A stretch of 64,000 bases of DNA, from assembly GCA_038373865.1 (NCBI GenBank), contig JAXGGA010000497.1, forward strand, positions 124,001-188,000. Direction: 5' to 3'. The notes under the pieces were generated by a model. That model made no database searches and had not been told where the DNA came from. It saw only the letters and a list, made by a program, of their open reading frames with translations. The position numbers were made by a program, and so were the translations under genes. This DNA is from Uloborus plumipes. Lineage: Eukaryota > Arthropoda > Arachnida > Araneae > Uloboridae. Positions 1-10,525 of this stretch are shown piece after piece. Position 1 is the first letter of the stretch. Each line of letters opens with the position of its first letter.

Positions 1-146
1 CATCTTGTTGAAGAACAATTCTTTAAGGTTTTTTTCATTGTTAAACGGCTATGTAATAGTTGCCATCTGTGTAGAATTTGAAAAAAAATTATATAGTTCC
101 TGAAGAAGGGAGAAAATTTTCAAAACAGTTGTACACGATTCTACAG
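1..146 (-). pseudogene. hAT transposase (ZMYM1/DUF4371-like), downstream part
   Basis: Read on the minus strand, this is the continuation of the hAT transposase whose upstream part ends at 8705. The two parts are separated by the inserted long-TIR element 147-8704. Motifs resembling LLQELYNFF and then HRWQLLHSRLTMKKTLK can be read, which suit the region after the HSLNLVGVHA motif in ZMYM1-like hAT transposases. A one-base frame change lies between them. The 8 bases 139-146 are one copy of the target-site duplication. The rest of the gene lies beyond the left window edge. It is clearly non-functional: interrupted and frameshifted. Confidence 0.8.
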
Positions 147-703
147 TAGGGTGGAGCGAAAAAATTGAATTTTTGATTTTCGTAAACGGGTACCTTTCAT
201 TTACTGTGAATGAGGATAAGTAACAATTCTGTAAAATATTTCACTTTTGCGACGTCATCTTTAATCTGCGCATTTGGCCTAAAGTTTTGAATTTTTTGAT
301 TTTTTTTAGATTTTTCAAATTTTTTTATAAATATTGCAAATGACAAAACTAGTGACGGGTGGTTATTAAATGGAAGAAAAAGGTTTGAAATATACAAGGA
401 TTTTTTAAAAACCATTTTAGAATATGATTTCAGTTCGTGCATTACGCTCAAAGTTCATCAAATTTCCCAAAATTTCTGATATTTTCAACATTTTTTAACT
501 CAGTATTTCCTCTCAATATTCGCTTGAAGTGTCTTCAAACCTGTTTTTATTCATGTTTTTATTACTTTGAACCCATAAACTCTTCGCTAGCTCGTGTGGA
601 ACTACCTAAGACTCACCACGAGGAGATGACCGCACTTCTAGTCCTACACGTGAACTCTTCCTTCCAACCAATGCGAGCACGCATTTACATTTCTTAGATA
701 CTC

Positions 704-899
704 TGTGGCGTCCCACTTTAGTTAAGCCTTTACCGGCGATAGTTTTTGTATAGTAACTTTTGTTTGTATCGAGTAGCAACAATATACTGATAGATACGAA
801 TCTGGTAAATAAATTTAGTCATTCTTACTACTCTGATAAAAGACGTCTGGTTATTATTGTAACGTACATATTCAACTACATCCTTACGACCAACCCACA
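704..899 (+). repeat. gypsy 5' LTR
   Basis: A 196-bp LTR starting TGTGGCGTCCC and ending CCAACCCACA. It is preceded by ACTC and followed two bases later by the primer binding site. No second full copy exists; the 3' copy keeps only the two ends. Confidence 0.85.
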
Positions 900-901
900 T
901 C

Positions 902-927
902 TGGTGACTCAAGGACGTGATTAGAAC
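902..927 (+). promoter_or_regulatory. gypsy primer binding site (tRNA-Trp type)
   Basis: TGGTGACTC followed by GGACGTGATTAGAAC resembles the complement of the 3' end of animal tRNA-Trp. This is the primer known for CsRn1-type elements. It has a small mismatched stretch in the middle. Confidence 0.7.
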
Positions 928-1049
928 TGCAATAAGTGATTAAAGTAATAGTTTCATTTATGCTAAAAATGTAAAAATATTTTCGCCATTTTCATTACTA
1001 CACCGTCATTTTCATTACTGCGCCATTTTTTTTTTTTTTTTTCGTCAAC

Positions 1050-1913
1050 ATGACAGAGGAGAAATTAAAATTGGAACAAAGTAAGGAGTTAATGAATAAA
1101 CAAGATAGAAATGTTAATATTGAACAGGGAATAAGTAGAGTAGCTGTGAAACTACCAGCGTTCTGGAAAAACAAACCTAAGTTGTGGTTTATCCAGTTAG
1201 AGGCCCAATTTTCGAACAGTGGCATTTCGAACGATTTAACGAAGTATAATACTGTTGTCGCAGCATTGGATGAAAATGTGTTAGACTTTGTCATTGATAT
1301 ATTATCTGAGCCACCTAACGCGAATAAATATGATGTTCTCAAGAATGCGTTATTGGCTAGATTGACAGACACAGAAGAATCACGAATTAAAAAACTGTTA
1401 ACTGACATTGACCTTGGAGACAAACGTCCTTCGGACTTGTTGCGTCACATGAAAGGTTTAGCTGGAAGCTCCATATCGGAAGAAGTAATTAAATCACTAT
1501 GGCTTCAGCGCCTACCGCAACACGCTCAAGCTATTTTGTCAATAAGTAATGACTCTCTTGACAACATTGCACAAATGGCCGACAAAATCTTAAGTGTTTA
1601 TAATGCTTCAGAAGCATTTTCAGTCACGAAAAGTGGCACTGTCCCTACTTGTTCGTCCTCCATGGAAGGTGTTACGAGCAAAAGAATAGATGCGTTGGAG
1701 GCTAATATTGCATCACTGACAGAAAAAATTAACAACCTCTCATTCCGCCACCGACCCCGTAGCAGGTCTGGAAATTTCCGAGGGAGGAATAATAGATCCA
1801 GATCGCGTTCTGCAGAGCACAAATATTGCTGGTACCACTACAAATTCGGAAATAAGTCAACAAAATGTGTGAAACCTTGCCAATTTGGATGCCAAGAAGA
1901 ATCGGAAAACTAG
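1050..1913 (+). CDS. gag: gypsy Gag polyprotein
   Basis: 287 residues, the nucleocapsid/capsid precursor of the LTR retrotransposon. The central part (about residues 25-170) has the retrotransposon capsid pattern ([19 protein letters not shown]). A serine/arginine-rich stretch (about 235-255) follows. The C-terminal finger [18 protein letters not shown] fits CX2HX9CX3C, the CHCC box typical of CsRn1-like Gag and unlike the common CCHC knuckle. The start is the first ATG after a poly-T run. The frame overlaps pol by 58 nt (1856-1913), with pol in the -1 frame. The heptamer GGAAAAC just before the gag stop is a possible but imperfect slippery site. Confidence 0.9.
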   Translation: MTEEKLKLEQSKELMNKQDRNVNIEQGISRVAVKLPAFWKNKPKLWFIQLEAQFSNSGISNDLTKYNTVVAALDENVLDFVIDILSEPPNANKYDVLKNALLARLTDTEESRIKKLLTDIDLGDKRPSDLLRHMKGLAGSSISEEVIKSLWLQRLPQHAQAILSISNDSLDNIAQMADKILSVYNASEAFSVTKSGTVPTCSSSMEGVTSKRIDALEANIASLTEKINNLSFRHRPRSRSGNFRGRNNRSRSRSAEHKYCWYHYKFGNKSTKCVKPCQFGCQEESEN

Positions 1914-4900
1914 ATGACCGATCCCTTGAAGAGGCCAAGGACTACGGTCGGATTAATTGCCGCCTCTTTCTATATGACAAATCTACTCATGAAAAATATT
2001 TAATTGACACAGGTGCCGATGTGTCCGTTATTCCATCCAAATCAAGAAAGCGAACTCCTTCTGAATTTAAATTATTTGCCGCCAACTCAACGCCAATTAA
2101 CACTTATGGAACTAAATTACTTAGATTAGATCTCGGCTTAAGGAGAAAATTTGACTGGCAGTTCATTGTAGCTGATGTTACAAGACCCATTATAGGAGCA
2201 GACTTCCTGCGGAATTTTGGTCTTCTCGTGGATATTAGGCAAAAGCGTTTAATCGATCCCTTAACTTCACTTCATGCACCAGCTAAAATTATAAAAGGAC
2301 CGTCATCATCATTGACTCCACTTGATTCCGATAATCTGGATGCTGACATTCTTATTCTTTTAGAAAAATTCAAAAGTATAACGTCGGAAAATTTTAGTCT
2401 AAATAAAGCTCAAATAAAACATAACGTTACTCACTCAATAGTCACAAGAGGCCCACCAGTTGTTTCCAAGGTTCGTAGATTACCTCCCGATAAATTGAAG
2501 ATTGCAAAGGCTGAATTTGAGTACATGCTTGAGCGAGGCATTTGTCGCCCCTCGAACAGCTCATGGTCCAGCCCCTTACATCTAGTAAAGAAGAAAGACG
2601 GTTCATGGAGACCATGTGGTGATTACCGAGCCCTAAATGCCGCTACACAAGCCGATCGGTACCCCTTACCTCATCTGCATGATTTCACTCATCAGCTGGA
2701 AGGACGTACTGTGTTTTCTACCTTAGACCTTCACCGGGCATACCATCAGTTACCTATGGAAGAGTCGGATATTCAAAAAACTGCAATCTGTACACCATTT
2801 GGATTATATGAATTCCCATTTATGACGTTTGGACTTAGAAATGCTGCACAGACGTTTCAAAGATTCATCCACTCTGTGCTTCGTGGTTTTGATTTTTGTT
2901 TCCCTTACATTGATGACATTCTCATTGCTTCGCACAATCGCAAGGAACACTTCCAACATCTTGAGATGGTTTTCCAAAGATTACACGAATATGGACTAAC
3001 ACTTAAACTCAGTAAATGCGTTTTCGCCCAACCAGAGGTTAAGTATTTGGGTCACATCGTCTCAGCCAAAGGCATCAAACCAACTGATGACAGAGTTAAG
3101 GCTATCACAGACATGGAACGACCGACAACGGTGAAACAACTACGAAGATTTTTAGGTATGATCAATTTCTATAGACGTTTTATTCCCCATGCTGCTCATA
3201 ACCAATCAATTCTTAACAACTATTTAGTCAACAGTAAGAAAAATGACAACCGAAAAATTGAGTGGACAGATGAAGCTTCACATGCATTTGAAACATGTAA
3301 AGAGCAGCTTCGTACAGCAGCAACGCTTGTTCATCCATCACAGACAGCAAAACTCGCTCTAATGGTGGATGCTTCTGATAAAGCAATAGGAGGAGTCCTG
3401 CAACAGTTCAGTAACAGACACTGGCAGCCAATTGGATTTTTCTCGGCACGTTTAACATCAACACAGCAAAATTACTCCACCTACGACAGAGAACTCTTAA
3501 GTGCTTATTCGTCCATCAAGCATTTCCGATACTTGCTGGAGGGCCGAGAATTCACATTATTCACGGACCATAAGCCACTTACATTCGCATTTTGTCAAAA
3601 GCTGGAAAAAGCTTCTCCACGTCAGCAAAGGCATCTAGAATTCATTGCACAATTCACAGTGGACATCCAACACATTTCAGGAAAGGATAATTGCGTAGCA
3701 GATACACTATCAAGAGTAGAGGAATTACAAATAGGTTCACAAATTAACTACGAAGAAATAGCCCAAGCTCAAGAATTTGATACCGAACTGAAAGATATGC
3801 TCTCATCTCCAGAGTCTTCTTTACAGTTAGTAAAATTACCTATTGTTGGATCCGATCGCTTTTTATACTGTGATGTGTCCCGTGAGACAAAACGACCATA
3901 CATACCACCTGATTTTAGAAAACAAGTATTTCATCATGTTCATGATCTGGCACACCCAGGTATTAAATCTACAGTAAAACTAATCTCTTCAAAGTTTATT
4001 TGGCCATCTATCAGGAAAGACTCTAGAAATTGGGCTAAATGTTGCATAAAATGCCAAAAGTCAAAGATTTCCAGACATGTACGCAGTCCGTATCAACAAT
4101 ATCATACAGTAAATCAGCGTTTCAGTGAAATAAACCTTGACATTATAGGACCATTGCCAACATCAGAAGGATATCGATATTGCCTTACTATCATCGACCG
4201 TTATTCGCGTTGGCCAGAAGCAACGCCCATACCGGATATAGAAGCCGAAACAGTTGCAGATGCGTTAGTAAAAACATGGATAGCTCGTTTTGGATCTCCT
4301 TCTATTATCATAACCGATCAAGGACGTCAATTCGAATCAAATTTATTTTACGAATTATCAAAGCTCATAGGGTATAAAAGGCAACGCACAGTAGCTTATC
4401 ATCCTCAAGCTAACGGGGCAGTGGAACGCTGGCACCGTACATTAAAAGCTGCCATTATGTGCCATGAAAATCAAAGCTGGACTAAATCACTTCCGATCAT
4501 TCTGCTTGGATTACGCACAACTTGGCACACAACATTGAGCTCTACGCCAGCCGAATTTCTTTACGGAGAAAATATCCGTTTGCCTTATGATTTCTTGGAA
4601 AATACAGAAAGTGAACCACAATCTGAATTCGTAAAAACTCTGAAAAGTAAGATGCAAGACCTTAAACCTGTGTCTTTCACAAATCATTCGAAACAAAAAC
4701 CATTCGTTTTTTCAGACTTAAAAAGCTGCTCACACGTCTTTGTAAGAACTGATAGTGTTCGCCGCAGCCTTCAGCCTCCATACCAAGGCCCATATGAAGT
4801 TCTAAGCAGAACCGATAAAATTTTCAAAGTCAAAATAAAGGATAAAACGGTCAATATTTCAATAGATAGAGTTAAACCCTGTTTTTTGGATAACTCTTCT

Positions 4901-5104
4901 ATTAAAAATGATTTCACACCCAGCCCAATCCAACAAGGACAGCAACCACAAACTTTCACTGCCAAGTCCGAGCAACAGCCAATTCTTAAGAAATCGAAAT
5001 CACATGCTCCAAGGGTTCCGCAGAAGGTTACATTCGCAGAGGACCAGCTGCCACTACAAACCAGGTCCGGACGTATCATTCGACGCCCGGCTCGTTTTCT
5101 TTGA
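1865..5104 (+). CDS. pol: gypsy Pol polyprotein (PR-RT-RNaseH-IN)
   Basis: 1079 residues with no stop. Order: aspartic protease ([12 protein letters not shown], residues 46-57), reverse transcriptase (about 205-385, catalytic YIDD at 348-351), RNase H (from [12 protein letters not shown] at about 499), integrase HHCC zinc-binding region (about 690-730), and integrase core with D759, D818 and E854 (DD35E). A GPY-like segment ([10 protein letters not shown]) follows, with no chromodomain. The first ATG is probably not the true start: the frame is open from 1856 and is likely reached by a -1 ribosomal shift from gag. All expected catalytic residues are present, so the protein appears functional. 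Confidence 0.95.
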   Translation: MCETLPIWMPRRIGKLDDRSLEEAKDYGRINCRLFLYDKSTHEKYLIDTGADVSVIPSKSRKRTPSEFKLFAANSTPINTYGTKLLRLDLGLRRKFDWQFIVADVTRPIIGADFLRNFGLLVDIRQKRLIDPLTSLHAPAKIIKGPSSSLTPLDSDNLDADILILLEKFKSITSENFSLNKAQIKHNVTHSIVTRGPPVVSKVRRLPPDKLKIAKAEFEYMLERGICRPSNSSWSSPLHLVKKKDGSWRPCGDYRALNAATQADRYPLPHLHDFTHQLEGRTVFSTLDLHRAYHQLPMEESDIQKTAICTPFGLYEFPFMTFGLRNAAQTFQRFIHSVLRGFDFCFPYIDDILIASHNRKEHFQHLEMVFQRLHEYGLTLKLSKCVFAQPEVKYLGHIVSAKGIKPTDDRVKAITDMERPTTVKQLRRFLGMINFYRRFIPHAAHNQSILNNYLVNSKKNDNRKIEWTDEASHAFETCKEQLRTAATLVHPSQTAKLALMVDASDKAIGGVLQQFSNRHWQPIGFFSARLTSTQQNYSTYDRELLSAYSSIKHFRYLLEGREFTLFTDHKPLTFAFCQKLEKASPRQQRHLEFIAQFTVDIQHISGKDNCVADTLSRVEELQIGSQINYEEIAQAQEFDTELKDMLSSPESSLQLVKLPIVGSDRFLYCDVSRETKRPYIPPDFRKQVFHHVHDLAHPGIKSTVKLISSKFIWPSIRKDSRNWAKCCIKCQKSKISRHVRSPYQQYHTVNQRFSEINLDIIGPLPTSEGYRYCLTIIDRYSRWPEATPIPDIEAETVADALVKTWIARFGSPSIIITDQGRQFESNLFYELSKLIGYKRQRTVAYHPQANGAVERWHRTLKAAIMCHENQSWTKSLPIILLGLRTTWHTTLSSTPAEFLYGENIRLPYDFLENTESEPQSEFVKTLKSKMQDLKPVSFTNHSKQKPFVFSDLKSCSHVFVRTDSVRRSLQPPYQGPYEVLSRTDKIFKVKIKDKTVNISIDRVKPCFLDNSSIKNDFTPSPIQQGQQPQTFTAKSEQQPILKKSKSHAPRVPQKVTFAEDQLPLQTRSGRIIRRPARFL

Positions 5105-5133
5105 GAACTTTCATTATCGTTCGGTACCTCACT

Positions 5134-5147
5134 AGGCGGGGGAATGA
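5134..5147 (+). promoter_or_regulatory. gypsy polypurine tract
   Basis: AGGCGGGGGAATGA lies directly before the TGTGGCG start of the 3' LTR remnant. This is the expected place for the plus-strand primer. Confidence 0.6.
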
Positions 5148-5168
5148 TGTGGCGTCCCCCAACCCACA
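5148..5168 (+). repeat. gypsy 3' LTR remnant of 21 bp
   Basis: The first 11 bases of the 5' LTR (TGTGGCGTCCC) are fused directly to its last 10 (CCAACCCACA) and followed by the TSD ACTC. This implies a clean internal loss of about 175 bp from the 3' LTR. Confidence 0.85.
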
Positions 5169-6031
5169 ACTCTTTCGCAGTTAAATTGTTCCTTTGTGTC
5201 TTAAATTGATCAAACATTTGTGTTAGATATCCTGGTTTTTACTAAACTTTTTCTTTTCCTGTGATTATATACCAATTTTGAAGAGCTTGTGACCTATTTG
5301 ACAGCTTTTTCAATTGATTGAGTCTTGAATGGCAGTTTAAAAAGAGCGCATTCAAAAATCATATTTTAATTCTCAGCTTCCATAATCTTTGTAATTATTG
5401 CCTGTAAAAGGTGGCTTTGTAATTTCCACATCATGACAAGAAATCCTATCGATGTATACTGACTTTTAATTTATGTATGTAATGTATAAAAATAGATTTT
5501 TATCTATTTTAGGGATCTGAAGCATTCTCATTTGTTTGCTTGTTTGTTTTCTAGTCTTTTAAAAGAAGTTTCTTTATATGCTTTCTCTTATGAACTAACT
5601 AGATTATTTCCCGGCGTTGCCCGGGTGCTTATTAATACAACATAGCTCTAAAAATATTTGAATGAATTCTATCCACATGGGAATATAAAAACTTATTTCA
5701 TGCTAAAATGAAATATTGTTGAGCCTTAAATTGATAAATCATTGTTAATCATAATCTTTGTTGGAAAATGCTCCTATTTAAATGTGTTACATTTTATCAA
5801 TTTGTATGCTTAAAGTCTTATCTCTATTACTCTATCTATTCAAAATGGAAAGAAAATGACAATTTTGAGACAAAAGATTTGAATTTTGAGCTTTTTGGAT
5901 TTTTTTTAAATTTCAAAACCCCTGCCTATGTGAATTCTAATGCATCAAGGAACCTCTGTGCCAAGTTTGTTGAAAATCCGACGAGAACTATGGATTTGTA
6001 TAAGGAACAAACATACATACATCCATTTATA

Positions 6032-7451
6032 CACTGCTCGACATTGAAAATGCAACACCAAGAAGGAGTGGTCGGAAATTCATGCAAATTTTACCGTAGA
6101 CGCACGTCACTGAGTTATGCAAATGATATGAAATGCGCAGCTCTCCGACGCACGTGAAGTAAGATATAAGAGAATGAAGTTGAAAAGTGGGCTATGTTCA
6201 TGTTGGTTTTTCTGCCAGACTAATTATCGGAGAAATTTGGTTTTTGTCTCGAAGGATACGTGTGATAGGAGGAAATGGCACGCCGTCCTCAACGAAGACA
6301 CTTCCAGCATATAGACGACTTTACAAGGGGTATGGTGATCGGACTGAGAAGGGGCGGTTGGTCCATACGTCAAATATCAGCTGATACCCACATGGATGCA
6401 AGCACTGTGCATCGGCTGTGTCGGAGATGGTTGGAAAGAGGAAATGTAGCCACATTGAGGGGTGCAGGTGCAGCCAGAGTGACGTCAGACCGCTTGGATC
6501 GACGGATTCACCGACAAGCTGTGGCGGACCCGCAAGTCACTTGTACGTCGATTCTGCAGCACATGCAAGGTACCCTGGATGTTCCTGTGATGACCAGAAC
6601 CATTTCCCGTCGACTGGTTGCACGTGGCCTGCAATCACGGCGCCCGGTAAGAAGACTGCCATTGACCTCACAGCACAGACTCCAACGTTTGGAATGGTGC
6701 CGGACCAGAGCGACGTGGATGGCAGAATGGCAAACCGTAGTGTTCTCAGATGAATCCCGCTTCTGTTTGTCCAGCGATAGTCATCGCATACGTGTGTGGC
6801 GTCGACGTGGAGAAAGATCGAATCCGGCAGTAACTGTGGAACGCCCCGCAGCGCGACAACGTGGCATAATGGTTTGGGGCGCTATTGCATACAATTTCGT
6901 ATCACCTCTAGTTCGTATTCGGGGCACTATGACGGCCCAACGATATGTAGATAATGTACTGTGGCCGATGGCAATCCCCTACCTTCAGGGTCTGCCAAAT
7001 GCAATTTTTCAACAGGATAACGCCCGGCCTCACAGTGCTCGAATCAGCCAACATGCTCTACGAGGTGTACAGATGCTTTCCTGGCCACCATACTCTCCTG
7101 ACTTGTCACCAATCGAACATGTGTGGGACGTGATTGGACGCCGTTTGCAGAACCTGCCACTGCCTCGTTCAGAGGACGAACTGTGGCAAATGGTTGAAAG
7201 GGAATGGAGTGCCATCCCTCAGGACACCATCCGCATTCTTATTGACTCCATGCTTAGACGTGTTTCTTCGTGCATCGCTGTCCGCGGTGGTCCTACTTCT
7301 TACTGAGCCAACGCCGTCCTCGCTCTAATTTTTGCATATTTATTTTGAAATAAATATCACTTATTGTTCCATGCTGTCTCCGTCTTCTTACCAAATTTCA
7401 TCAATTTTTGACCACTCCTTTTTGGTGTCGCATTTTCAATGTCGAGCAGTG
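6032..7451 (+). mobile_element. Tc1/mariner transposon, apparently intact
   Basis: 1420 bp bounded by TIRs of about 42 bp beginning CACTGCTCGACATTGAAAAT, with about two mismatches between the ends. It is flanked by TA on both sides (6030-6031 and 7452-7453). It contains one uninterrupted transposase gene. It inserted in the TA-rich start of a Helitron copy. Intact ORF and near-identical ends suggest recent insertion. Confidence 0.95.
6275..7306 (+). CDS. Tc1-like transposase
   Basis: 343 residues, normal for the family. It cuts and joins DNA at TA sites. The N-terminal half (about 12-110) carries the paired helix-turn-helix DNA-binding region (GGWSIRQISADTHMDASTVH). The catalytic triad is D159 (FSDESRF), D248 (QQDNARPH) and E281 (PIEHVWD). 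The second D and the E are 32 residues apart, two fewer than the DD34E spacing of classical Tc1. The start was chosen as the first ATG after the TIR region that gives the full N-terminal domain. No stops or frameshifts. Confidence 0.95.
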   Translation: MARRPQRRHFQHIDDFTRGMVIGLRRGGWSIRQISADTHMDASTVHRLCRRWLERGNVATLRGAGAARVTSDRLDRRIHRQAVADPQVTCTSILQHMQGTLDVPVMTRTISRRLVARGLQSRRPVRRLPLTSQHRLQRLEWCRTRATWMAEWQTVVFSDESRFCLSSDSHRIRVWRRRGERSNPAVTVERPAARQRGIMVWGAIAYNFVSPLVRIRGTMTAQRYVDNVLWPMAIPYLQGLPNAIFQQDNARPHSARISQHALRGVQMLSWPPYSPDLSPIEHVWDVIGRRLQNLPLPRSEDELWQMVEREWSAIPQDTIRILIDSMLRRVSSCIAVRGGPTSY

Positions 7452-7849
7452 TATATATATATATATAGATATCGATAACAGCATATTTCTTGGGTGCAAA
7501 AGTATACATTGTTTTGAATAGATGTGAATACAATTTTCTGCTTTTTCCCGGAGAGATAATCTTTATAATCTCACACAAATTCATAGCTAAATTAGTACCG
7601 TCTGCACTTCATCCTAAAAGAGCAAGGACACTTCTACCGCGAAAGTTATGAACTCTTTTAAAAATTATAATCTAAAGATTATGTTAACTGTAGTCAACAT
7701 CTGGCTTGTGAAAGCTTTCTTGGACTTCTGTTTCATATTTTTTTGGATATTTTTCCAGTCAAAATTACCTTGCTCATCTTCTGAAGTTACTGTTGCTCAG
7801 TACTTGAATCATTTTTATTGTAAAAATCAATCTGATCAATGACAAATTC

Positions 7850-8110
7850 TATAGGTTCATATTGAACTGATTTGAAAGTATAACATGTTGTTTAGCTTCG
7901 TCCAACAGGCCCAAAAATCACTTTTGTCCACTGGTAGGTCCATCTAGCTTTTGCAGAAAATGCAGCAAATTAAGTTCATTCAAATGTAATTGGCAAATGT
8001 CCCATTACAGAGGTCTACCAAGTTTTTCTTCTAGTTTCCGTATTACATCTTTGTATTTTCCTGTCTTTGTAGTGCATCCATCAAAACCAATGCAAACAAT
8101 ATCCTACTCA
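7850..8110 (-). pseudogene. Degenerate transposon protein (cc8K15.2-like)
   Basis: On the minus strand one frame reads DIVCIGFDGCTTKTG, then EEKLGRPL, a stop, WDICQLHLNELNLLHFLQ and LDGPTSG before another stop. This pattern resembles the (L)GRPLQW-IC-LH-NELPLRHL--LDG motif of proteins repeatedly annotated in arthropod and hydra genomes as cc8K15.2-like, which are transposon-borne. It lies inside the 147-8704 long-TIR element and may be the relic of its own gene. The function of the family is unknown to me. Confidence 0.6.
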
Positions 8111-8704
8111 AAGAAAATTTATTGTTCCTGACTTGTCTAAGAAATGTAAATGTGTGCTCTCATTGGTTGGAAGCAAGGGGAGCTCGGGTGGCACCCAAAG
8201 TGCTGCCACTTCCTCGTGGTGAGTCCTGGGTAATTTCAATGAGCAAGCAAAGAGTTGAGTAGTTCAAAAAAAAAACAACAAAATTATTTAGAAAATGTTT
8301 CGAAGGCACTTTAAGTAATTATTGAGAGGAAATATTGAATTGTAAAGTTTCCGCTCAATATTGAAAATATCGGAAATTGCTGAAAACTTGATGAACTTTG
8401 GGCCTAATGCGCAGACTGAAATCATAATCTAAAATGGTTTTAAAAAAATTCTTGTATATTTCAAACCTTTTTCTTTCATTTAATAATCACCCGTTACTAG
8501 TTTTATCATTTGCAATATTTAAAAAAAAAAATTTGAATAATCTAAAAAAAATCAAAAATTTCAAAACGTTAGGCCAAATGCGCAGACTAAAGATAACGTC
8601 GCAAAAGTGAAATATTTTACAGAATTGTTACTTATCCTCATTCACAGTAAATGAAAGGTACCCGTTTACGAAAATCAAAAATTCATTTTTTTCGCTCCAC
8701 CCTA

Positions 8705-10067
8705 TCCTACAGCGTGAACTCCAACAAGATTAAGTGAATGAGCACTACATGGTATAAATTTAGCTAGGGGCTTAATTTGTTTGATTCTGGCTTGTAATCC
8801 TGAGTACTTCCCAGCCATGTTAGAAGCATTGTCATAGCTTTGACCTCTACATAAACCAATATCAAGATTTAGTTCTTCAAAAGACGAAACTATTGTGTCC
8901 GTTAAATATTCAGCACCATGTCCATATATAGGGATGAATCGAATAAATCTTTCAATGGGACTGTGTTTCACATCAATGTATCGTAACACAAGGCTAAGTT
9001 GATCTAAATGGGTTACATCAGGAGTTGAGTCAAGGATAATGGCGAAATATTTTGCAGCTCTTACTTCTTTTAAAATTTGCCATTAAATGTATGAATTCAT
9101 CAACGGTAGAGGAAGACATGTAATTTGTGTGTCCTCTTCCTGGATTACCATACTTTTCTAAGTGCCCAGCAAGAAAAGAATCAAACTTTGAAATAAGCTC
9201 AAGGCAGCCTAAAAAATTGTCATTGTGAACAGATCCTATTGTTTCGTCATTTCCGAAAAAAGGCATGCCTCTTGATGATAAAAATTTCACAGTTTCTGTA
9301 ACTCTAACGAGAACTGCTCTCCAGTACAAAACTTCATTGTTATATTTTTCAATGATAAGAGAGTCTATTCTTCCAGATAGCTTTAACCGTTGAGCCATTT
9401 TAATAAGGCAATCCCTATGTGGAAGTGAATTTTCATGTTCTGACAATCTTACAGAAACATGCTTCCAATCGTTAAAGCCAGAAGTGGCTAGTTTACTCAC
9501 ATTTGAAGCAAACAATTTGCAAACCCAACAAAATAAACTTTTGCTAGATGGAGATAAAACTAGCCAGTCTCTTAGTGTATTTTCACCATTTTGTTTCTTG
9601 CGGTAGAAATTATTCTCTGTCAAGAATTGCTTTTGGTCAGAAATTTCTCCGACTGTTTCAGATAGCTTTTCAGTATTTTGCTTTGGAGGATTGTTGATAA
9701 AATATTCCACCATAGAATCGTTTATATTATTCCATGTGGCAGGATCGTCATTTAACAGAAGTTGCACATCTTCGTTTATGCTTCCGTTAATAATCACCGG
9801 TTCAGTTGAAATATTTATCAAAGTAGTACTAGTTTCATTGTCAGAGTTAGCAGCATCATAATCAATTGAGCTTTCATCAGCAGCAGATTCTTTTTGTTTA
9901 TCAGTAGCAGATTCTTTTTGTTTATCAATAGCAGATTCCTTTTGTTCGCCAGCAGTAGATTCTTTTCGTTTGTCAACAATAGATTCTATTTGTTCATTAG
10001 CAGTCGATTCTTTTTGTTTGTCAGCAGTCGAATCTTTTTGAGTGAAACCCATCATGAATTTAGCCAT
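8705..10067 (-). pseudogene. hAT transposase with TTF zinc finger and DUF4371, frameshifted
   Basis: ORF 10067-9030 covers the N-terminal half. It holds a glutamate/lysine-rich seven-residue repeat (about residues 15-65), a TTF-type zinc finger (about 110-200, with FCWVCKLF at 179-186) and the start of DUF4371 (SRGMPFFG, GHTNYMSS). A one-base frame change near 9075 precedes the continuation (AAKYFAIILDSTPDVTHLDQ, then GQSYDNASNMAGKYSG and PCSAHSLNLVGVHA), which stops at the inserted TIR at 8704. The reading then resumes at 146-1. Such proteins are transposases also found as domesticated ZMYM1-like genes. This copy is dead. Confidence 0.9.
9880..10045 (-). repeat. 21-bp coding minisatellite in hAT transposase
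   Basis: About seven to eight imperfect 21-bp units encode KQKESxx-type heptapeptides (DKQKESA, NEQIESI, DKRKEST, GEQKESA). It lies in the acidic/basic N-terminal tail before the zinc finger and is charged and probably disordered. Confidence 0.75.
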
Positions 10068-10525
10068 CTTTTCATTTTGCTCATTTTTAGCTTTCAGTAA
10101 TTTTCTTTTCAGACAGCCAGATTTTTGCTTTGGCTGTTAATGTGACATAGTTATTTATCAACAAAAATAGTTCAAAAGCTAACAGAAAGCCATGCGTTCG
10201 TGCATTCAATTCGTTTCGATCGATGAATGAGTTGGATCAAAACATGATTGATTGATTGATGGTGAGGGTTGTACGTGAAGCTTATGTTCGAATAGAGCTA
10301 CCTGTTTAAGACGTGACTGACTAACTGCGGCGCACGTTCGAGTAGATCTACCGGTTAACAACTTGTAAATGAAAACACATCCGGTCGATCCACTCCGCAT
10401 CGACCGAATAGAATTCTTTTAATCCAAACATGGAAAATTTTTAGTTAGCATAACAATTAAGGGAATTTTGGGCCCCCCTGAAATCTAAGAGGCGGGGCAC
10501 GTCCCCCTGCGGTAATCAGGCTCTG

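Larger units (their letters stand above)
704..5168 (+). mobile_element. Ty3/gypsy LTR retrotransposon, CsRn1-like
   Basis: An LTR retrotransposon with a 5' LTR, tRNA-Trp-type primer binding site, gag, pol, purine-rich tract and a collapsed 3' LTR. It is flanked by the 4-bp TSD ACTC (700-703 and 5169-5172). Three features suggest the CsRn1 clade: the Gag finger of form CX2HX9CX3C, the tRNA-Trp primer site, and gag/pol in overlapping frames. Both reading frames are free of stops, so the insertion is young, yet the 3' LTR retains only 21 bp. No envelope gene is present. It lies in the left arm edge of the 147-8704 element. Confidence 0.92.
5599..7469 (-). mobile_element. Non-autonomous Helitron-like element, copy 1 (holds Tc1)
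   Basis: Read on the minus strand, it begins TCTATATATATA (7469), carries the TTTGTTCCTTATACAAATCC region, and ends with the hairpin CCCGGGCAACGCCGGG followed by CTAG at 5602-5599, next to T. TC at the start, a GC hairpin near the 3' end and a CTRR end with insertion between A and T are Helitron hallmarks. Related copies: 56642-60102, 60639-61469 and 63756-64000. The Tc1 element 6032-7451 sits near its 5' end. No RepHel coding was seen. Confidence 0.75.
147..8704. mobile_element. Long-TIR DNA transposon (TAGGGTGG ends) hosting gypsy, Helitron and Tc1
   Basis: The ends are TAGGGTGGAGCG at 147 and its complement CGCTCCACCCTA ending at 8704. The flanks are ttctacag (139-146) and tcctacag (8705-8712), an 8-bp TSD with one mismatch. 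The terminal inverted repeats are long and diverged, about 147-698 and 8136-8704. The interior contains a broken coding relic (7850-8110, minus) and is interrupted by a gypsy element (704-5168) and a Helitron (5599-7469). Without these insertions the element would be about 2.2 kb. The superfamily is uncertain; an 8-bp TSD fits hAT or P. It inserted in the coding part of a hAT transposase gene. Confidence 0.85.
8705..10525 (-). mobile_element. hAT transposon (ZMYM1/DUF4371 type), upstream part
   Basis: Its outer end reads CAGAGCCTGATTACCGC on the minus strand, ending at 10525. That is a hAT-type terminus, inserted in a LINE endonuclease frame. The other terminus lies left of the window. It is split by the element 147-8704. 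The stretch 10068-10525 is its 5' untranslated part, in which I see no gene. Confidence 0.75.

Noticed and set aside
1904..1910. GGAAAAC as a proven -1 slippery site
   Set aside because: P-site re-pairing from GAA to GGA is mismatched in the middle; kept only as a candidate in the gag entry.
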